A stretch of DNA of 23,381 bases. Origin: Actinomycetota bacterium. GTDB taxonomy: Bacteria > Actinomycetota > Thermoleophilia > Gaiellales > Gaiellaceae. The notes beneath the pieces are model-generated. The model saw only the letters and a list, made by a program, of their open reading frames with translations, was not told the DNA's origin and ran no database searches. Made by a program: the position numbers and the translations under genes. Positions within the stretch are counted from its first letter, which is position 1. The number at the start of each line of letters is the position of its first letter. Shown piece after piece: positions 20,672 through 23,381 of the stretch. Where the stretch lies: NCBI GenBank assembly GCA_013697465.1, contig JACCWU010000160.1, forward strand, positions 1-23,381, given 5' to 3'.

Positions 20672-21721
20672 CTAACGAGTCCGCGAGCTCGCGAGCTCGA
20701 AGCGCTTCCCGAGGAGAGCGAGCACCTTGTCCGCGATCAAGTCCCCGGCGGGACGCTCGAAGTGGACGCCGTCCTCGGCTCTCATCTTCACGAGCTTCCC
20801 GGAGTCGTCCGAGATGTACTGGGCATAGCTGCCGTTCGCCCCCGCAAAGAAGAAGTAGGTGTCGAGGTACGCGACACGGCCCGGGCGACGAGCTGCTGCC
20901 GCTGCGACGATGGCGTTGATCGTGTCGTAGCGTCGCGTCTGCTCTCCGTCTCGCGTGATGGGTAGTCCGATCCACACGAGGAATGCGCTGCGGCTCACCG
21001 TGTCCATGATCCCCGCGACACGCCGGCGGTACTCGGCCGTCCAGCTCGAGCTCCCGAACGAGCCGATCTCGACGCCTTCCGGAAGGCCCGTCATGAACCC
21101 GTGGTCGTCGTTTCCGCCGAACATGAGGACGACGGCGTGGGGCTTCTCCTTCCGCATGACCTTCCGGATATGCGTGAACCAGTTGAAGATGTCGGGGCGC
21201 TCGAGGCCGCTCGCGATCCGGCCGTCGATCCCACCGACCGCCTCGACGGACCGGTTGGACGCGACGGCACGAAGGATCGACTCGCCGGGGACGACGACCA
21301 GGGAGTCTCCAGCGATCCAGAGACGGAGCGGACGCTCGCGCGTGAACTTCGTCCTGGGCGGGGGAGCAGCGGGCTGGTTCGGAGTCGTGGCGGGCGGCTC
21401 CTCCGGCAGCGCGACCGCCGTGTCGATCTCGTCGTCGTCCGAGCGGCCGAGAGCGGCCTTCAAGCCCTCGCGCGGACGGTCGAGGAGGAGCGCATGACTT
21501 ACATCCTCGAGCGGCCCGGTCAGGGCGAGCGCAAGGTCCCGTTTCCATCCCTCCGGCTGTATGTGCGCCGACTTTCGGATGCCAGGTGCGTTCAAAAGGA
21601 CGCCGACGAGCAGTGCCAGAAGCGAGACGACGATCGCGGAGCCGGCCGAGTGGAGCCGCCGCCCGCCCTCGCCCCGCTGTTCGCGGGGGCGTCGTCGGCG
21701 GGGGTGTGGCTCGCTCGTCAT
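20672..21721 (-). CDS. membrane-anchored SGNH hydrolase (DUF459-like)
   Basis: The 349-residue protein has a basic cytoplasmic N-terminus (RRRRPREQRGEGGRR), one transmembrane helix (about 27-45) and a proline-rich linker (about 104-123). The SGNH domain follows: LWIAGDSLVV with Ser at about 140, AVGGIDGRIASG, VVLMFGGNDDHG with Asn at about 204, and EDGVHFERPAGDLIA with Asp and His at about 317 and 320. This fits the DUF459 group of SGNH esterases. Topology puts the catalytic domain outside the membrane. It starts one base after the MBOAT stop (TGAgATG), so the pair is coupled. As with AlgJ/AlgX, PatB or DltD next to their MBOAT partners, it probably takes an acyl group delivered by the MBOAT protein and moves it to a surface glycan. 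The polymer is not identified. Confidence 0.87.
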   Translation of the reverse strand: MTSEPHPRRRRPREQRGEGGRRLHSAGSAIVVSLLALLVGVLLNAPGIRKSAHIQPEGWKRDLALALTGPLEDVSHALLLDRPREGLKAALGRSDDDEIDTAVALPEEPPATTPNQPAAPPPRTKFTRERPLRLWIAGDSLVVVPGESILRAVASNRSVEAVGGIDGRIASGLERPDIFNWFTHIRKVMRKEKPHAVVLMFGGNDDHGFMTGLPEGVEIGSFGSSSWTAEYRRRVAGIMDTVSRSAFLVWIGLPITRDGEQTRRYDTINAIVAAAAARRPGRVAYLDTYFFFAGANGSYAQYISDDSGKLVKMRAEDGVHFERPAGDLIADKVLALLGKRFELASSRTR

Positions 21722-21722
21722 C

Positions 21723-23138
21723 TCAGAACTGGAAGTAGATGAACGGGGCCACGCCTTCAGGGCCGAGCGTGTGCGTGCCGAGGAGGGCGACGGAGAGGAC
21801 GACCGCCTGGGCGGGCACCGGCAGACGCGAGAACCGGGCCATCAGGCCGAGCGGGAACCGAGTCGGCAGGTACTGGGAGCCGATCCCGACGGCCATCGCG
21901 GCGAGCACGCCGCCCGTGACGAGCGGTGACGGCTCTCCCCACGCGGTGAAGAGCCGGACGATGATCTCCCAGGCGTCGGCGAACGAGTCGGAGCGGAAGA
22001 AGATCCACGCGAAGCACACGACGTGGAACGTCGCGAAGCGCTGCCACGCGCGACGGAGCGGCGTCGAGGGGCGCTCGACGAAGCCCGGCCGCTCGTGCCA
22101 CCAGCGCTCGGACGCGAGAGCGGCGCCGTGGATCGCGCCCCAGGCGACGAACGTCCACCCGGCGCCGTGCCAGAGGCCGCCGATGAGCATCGTCAGCATG
22201 AGGTTCCGGTAGGTGAGCAGGCGCCCCCCGCGGTTCCCGCCGAGGGGGATGTAGACGTAGTCGCGAAGCCAGCGCGACAGCGTCATGTGCCAGCGCCGCC
22301 AGAAGTCCTGAATCGAGACGGCCGCGTACGGCGAATCGAAGTTCTGAGGGAAGCGAAACCCGAGCAGCAGCGCGAGCCCGATCGCCATGCTCGTGTAGCC
22401 GAAGAAGTCGGCATAGATCTGCACCGCGTAGGCATAGACCCCGACGAGCACCTCGAGCGACGAGTGCTGGTTGGGGGCGCCGAAGACGTCGTCGACGATG
22501 CTCGAGGCCAGGTGGTTCGAGATCACGACCTTCATGAAGAGACCGGTTCCGATGAGGAAGAACGCACGCGCCGTGTCTACGTAGCGGGGGTCGCGCGGCG
22601 TCTCGAGCTGGGGAATGAGCTCGCCCGGCCGCACGATCGGCCCCGCGACGAGGTGTGGGAAGAAGGAGAGGTAGGCAGCGAACTTCGACAAAGAGACGGG
22701 CTCGAAGTCACCGCGATAGACGTCCACGACGTACGCGATTCCCATGAACGTGAAGAACGAGATCCCGACCGGAAGGACGATCCCCCGCACCTCGAGCGGC
22801 ACGTCGACTCCAGCGAGCGCGAAGAGGTTGTGCGTCGAAGAGACGAAGAAGTCGTAGTACTTGAAGTAGCCGAGGAGCGCGACGTTCCCGGCCAGGGCGG
22901 CTACGAGCAAGCCCTTGGAGCGCGCGGTGGCGTTGCGGTGGATGGCGTGCGCGAACACGTGGTTCCAGACGACCGACACCGCGAGGAGGAACACGAAGCG
23001 CCAGTCCCAGGCGCTGTAGAAGACGAAGCTCGCGGCGACGATGAAGGGACGCCAGCGCTCGCCACGCGGCATCAGGAGCCACGAGAGCGGGAGCACGATC
23101 ATGAAGAAGATCGCGAAGGTGGCTGTCGGGAATAGCAC
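21723..23138 (-). CDS. MBOAT-family O-acyltransferase (AlgI/PatA/DltB-like)
   Basis: The 471-residue multispanning membrane protein begins MLFPTATFAIFFMIVLPLSW and contains the MBOAT hallmarks: LPVGISFFTFMGIAYVVDVYRG, AAYLSFFPHLVAGPIVRPGEL, QIYADFFGYTSMAIGLALLLGF, FWRRWHMTLSRWLRDYVYIP, LGGNR, and GGLWHGAGWTFVAWGAIHGA with the conserved His. The order and length match AlgI-type polysaccharide O-acetyltransferases. It would move an acetyl group from a cytoplasmic donor across the membrane to the SGNH partner encoded downstream. The GTG at 23138 is the first usable start: an in-frame TGA lies 36 nt upstream and there is no ATG before residue 13. No ribosome binding site is visible. Directly upstream lie a large palindrome and tandem repeats. 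A glycosyltransferase is at the far left of the window but is not linked to it. Confidence 0.92.
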   Translation of the reverse strand: MLFPTATFAIFFMIVLPLSWLLMPRGERWRPFIVAASFVFYSAWDWRFVFLLAVSVVWNHVFAHAIHRNATARSKGLLVAALAGNVALLGYFKYYDFFVSSTHNLFALAGVDVPLEVRGIVLPVGISFFTFMGIAYVVDVYRGDFEPVSLSKFAAYLSFFPHLVAGPIVRPGELIPQLETPRDPRYVDTARAFFLIGTGLFMKVVISNHLASSIVDDVFGAPNQHSSLEVLVGVYAYAVQIYADFFGYTSMAIGLALLLGFRFPQNFDSPYAAVSIQDFWRRWHMTLSRWLRDYVYIPLGGNRGGRLLTYRNLMLTMLIGGLWHGAGWTFVAWGAIHGAALASERWWHERPGFVERPSTPLRRAWQRFATFHVVCFAWIFFRSDSFADAWEIIVRLFTAWGEPSPLVTGGVLAAMAVGIGSQYLPTRFPLGLMARFSRLPVPAQAVVLSVALLGTHTLGPEGVAPFIYFQF

Positions 23139-23152
23139 TATTAGCCGCGCAA

Positions 23153-23182
23153 GATCGAAATCCGCTCACGCGGATTTCGATC
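23153..23182. promoter_or_regulatory. 12-bp perfect palindrome upstream of the MBOAT gene
   Basis: GATCGAAATCCG at 23153-23164 and CGGATTTCGATC at 23171-23182 are exact inverted complements around CTCACG, and the GCGC bases beyond extend the symmetry. It sits 14 nt upstream of the GTG start of the MBOAT gene. It could be an operator, a leader hairpin or the end of the repeat array; the right arm recurs at 23358-23372 without its left partner. Confidence 0.45.
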
Positions 23183-23381
23183 GCGCCAAAACCCCTGAAG
23201 CGCGGCCTTGCGGCCGCGGCGCTCGCGTTCTCCGTCTTGCGCTACGTGACTCGGGATCCGCTCGCGCGAATTCCGATCGCGCGAAAACCCCTGAAGCGCG
23301 GCCTCGCGGCCGCGGCGCTTGCGTTCTCCGTCTTGCGCGCCGTGACTCGGGACCCGCTCACGCGGATTTCGATCGCGCGCA
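23160..23381. repeat. 96-nt tandem repeat array, at least two units plus a partial third
   Basis: Units start at 23160 and 23256, and a third starts at 23352 and is cut by the window edge; the first two differ at about nine positions. Each holds a perfect hairpin GCGGCC-N4-GGCCGC (23202-23217 and 23298-23313) and, on the minus strand after it, GCTTCAGGGGTTTTGGCGCG, which looks like a terminator oriented toward the MBOAT gene. No reading frame with a convincing product runs through it, although 96 is a multiple of three. The core resembles the element between trpG and the chorismate mutase gene. Confidence 0.75.

Noticed and set aside
1..23381. A selenoprotein gene inside the window
   Set aside because: I looked for family-like frames that would continue through a TGA and for genes that seem cut short at a cysteine position. 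All main genes end where their families end, so none was supported.
23160..23381. CRISPR array
   Set aside because: The units are contiguous 96-nt tandem repeats without short repeats separated by unique spacers, and no cas gene is present.

Overview
The window is very GC-rich, densely coded DNA with many GTG and TTG starts, ATGA-type stop/start overlaps and few promoters or Shine-Dalgarno sites of the E. coli kind. The gene content points to a chromosomal segment of a deep-branching actinobacterium, perhaps of the Thermoleophilia/Gaiellales kind: a small DUF1918 protein, a fused MoaD-MoaE, a class II DAHP synthase with a separate short chorismate mutase, FCD-type GntR and RsbW-like regulators. 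The lineage is inference; no rRNA or marker gene is present to fix it.

Positions 1-4374 (all minus strand): the N-terminal part of a GT4-type glycosyltransferase cut by the window edge, a secreted fusion of a cytochrome c domain with a PHM/DBH-type copper monooxygenase, the catalytic subunit of methylmalonyl-CoA mutase without its B12 domain, a REP/MITE-like inverted repeat, and an FCD-family GntR regulator. Positions 4431-10275 (plus strand) form a tight gene row: moaD-moaE fusion, M50 site-2 protease, LOG-family nucleotide hydrolase, selA, a GNAT acetyltransferase and selB. The tRNA-Sec gene (selC, anticodon TCA) lies about 5 kb further on, at 15201-15293 on the minus strand. The window therefore carries selA, selB and selC, but neither selD nor a recognisable selenoprotein. 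Molybdopterin synthase beside selenocysteine machinery would fit a Mo/Sec formate dehydrogenase elsewhere in the genome (inference).

Positions 10253-13741 (minus strand): a lone type IV pilin-like protein whose 3' end overlaps selB, methylmalonate-semialdehyde dehydrogenase, DUF1918, and an M24/creatinase-like protein with altered metal ligands. A secreted HExxH protein (plus) and a coiled-coil protein (minus, starting 5 nt after the tRNA-Sec) follow, then an RsbW-like anti-sigma factor (minus).

Positions 15879-20641 are an aromatic amino acid block: trpE-trpG (plus, overlapping), chorismate mutase (minus), class II DAHP synthase and ACT-domain prephenate dehydrogenase (plus). Positions 20672-23138 (minus) hold an MBOAT O-acyltransferase and a membrane-anchored SGNH hydrolase, an AlgI/AlgJ-like pair probably acylating a cell-surface polymer. 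The right edge is an intergenic array of 96-nt tandem repeats whose hairpin-plus-T-run core also occurs between trpG and the chorismate mutase gene.

The points most worth a second look are the sel cluster with an embedded GNAT and the leaderless-looking gene behind tRNA-Sec, the MoaD-MoaE fusion with an internal Gly-Gly, the 41-nt duplication that rebuilt the start of the M50 gene, the haem-copper monooxygenase fusion, the ligand-poor M24 protein, and the dispersed and tandem intergenic repeats.
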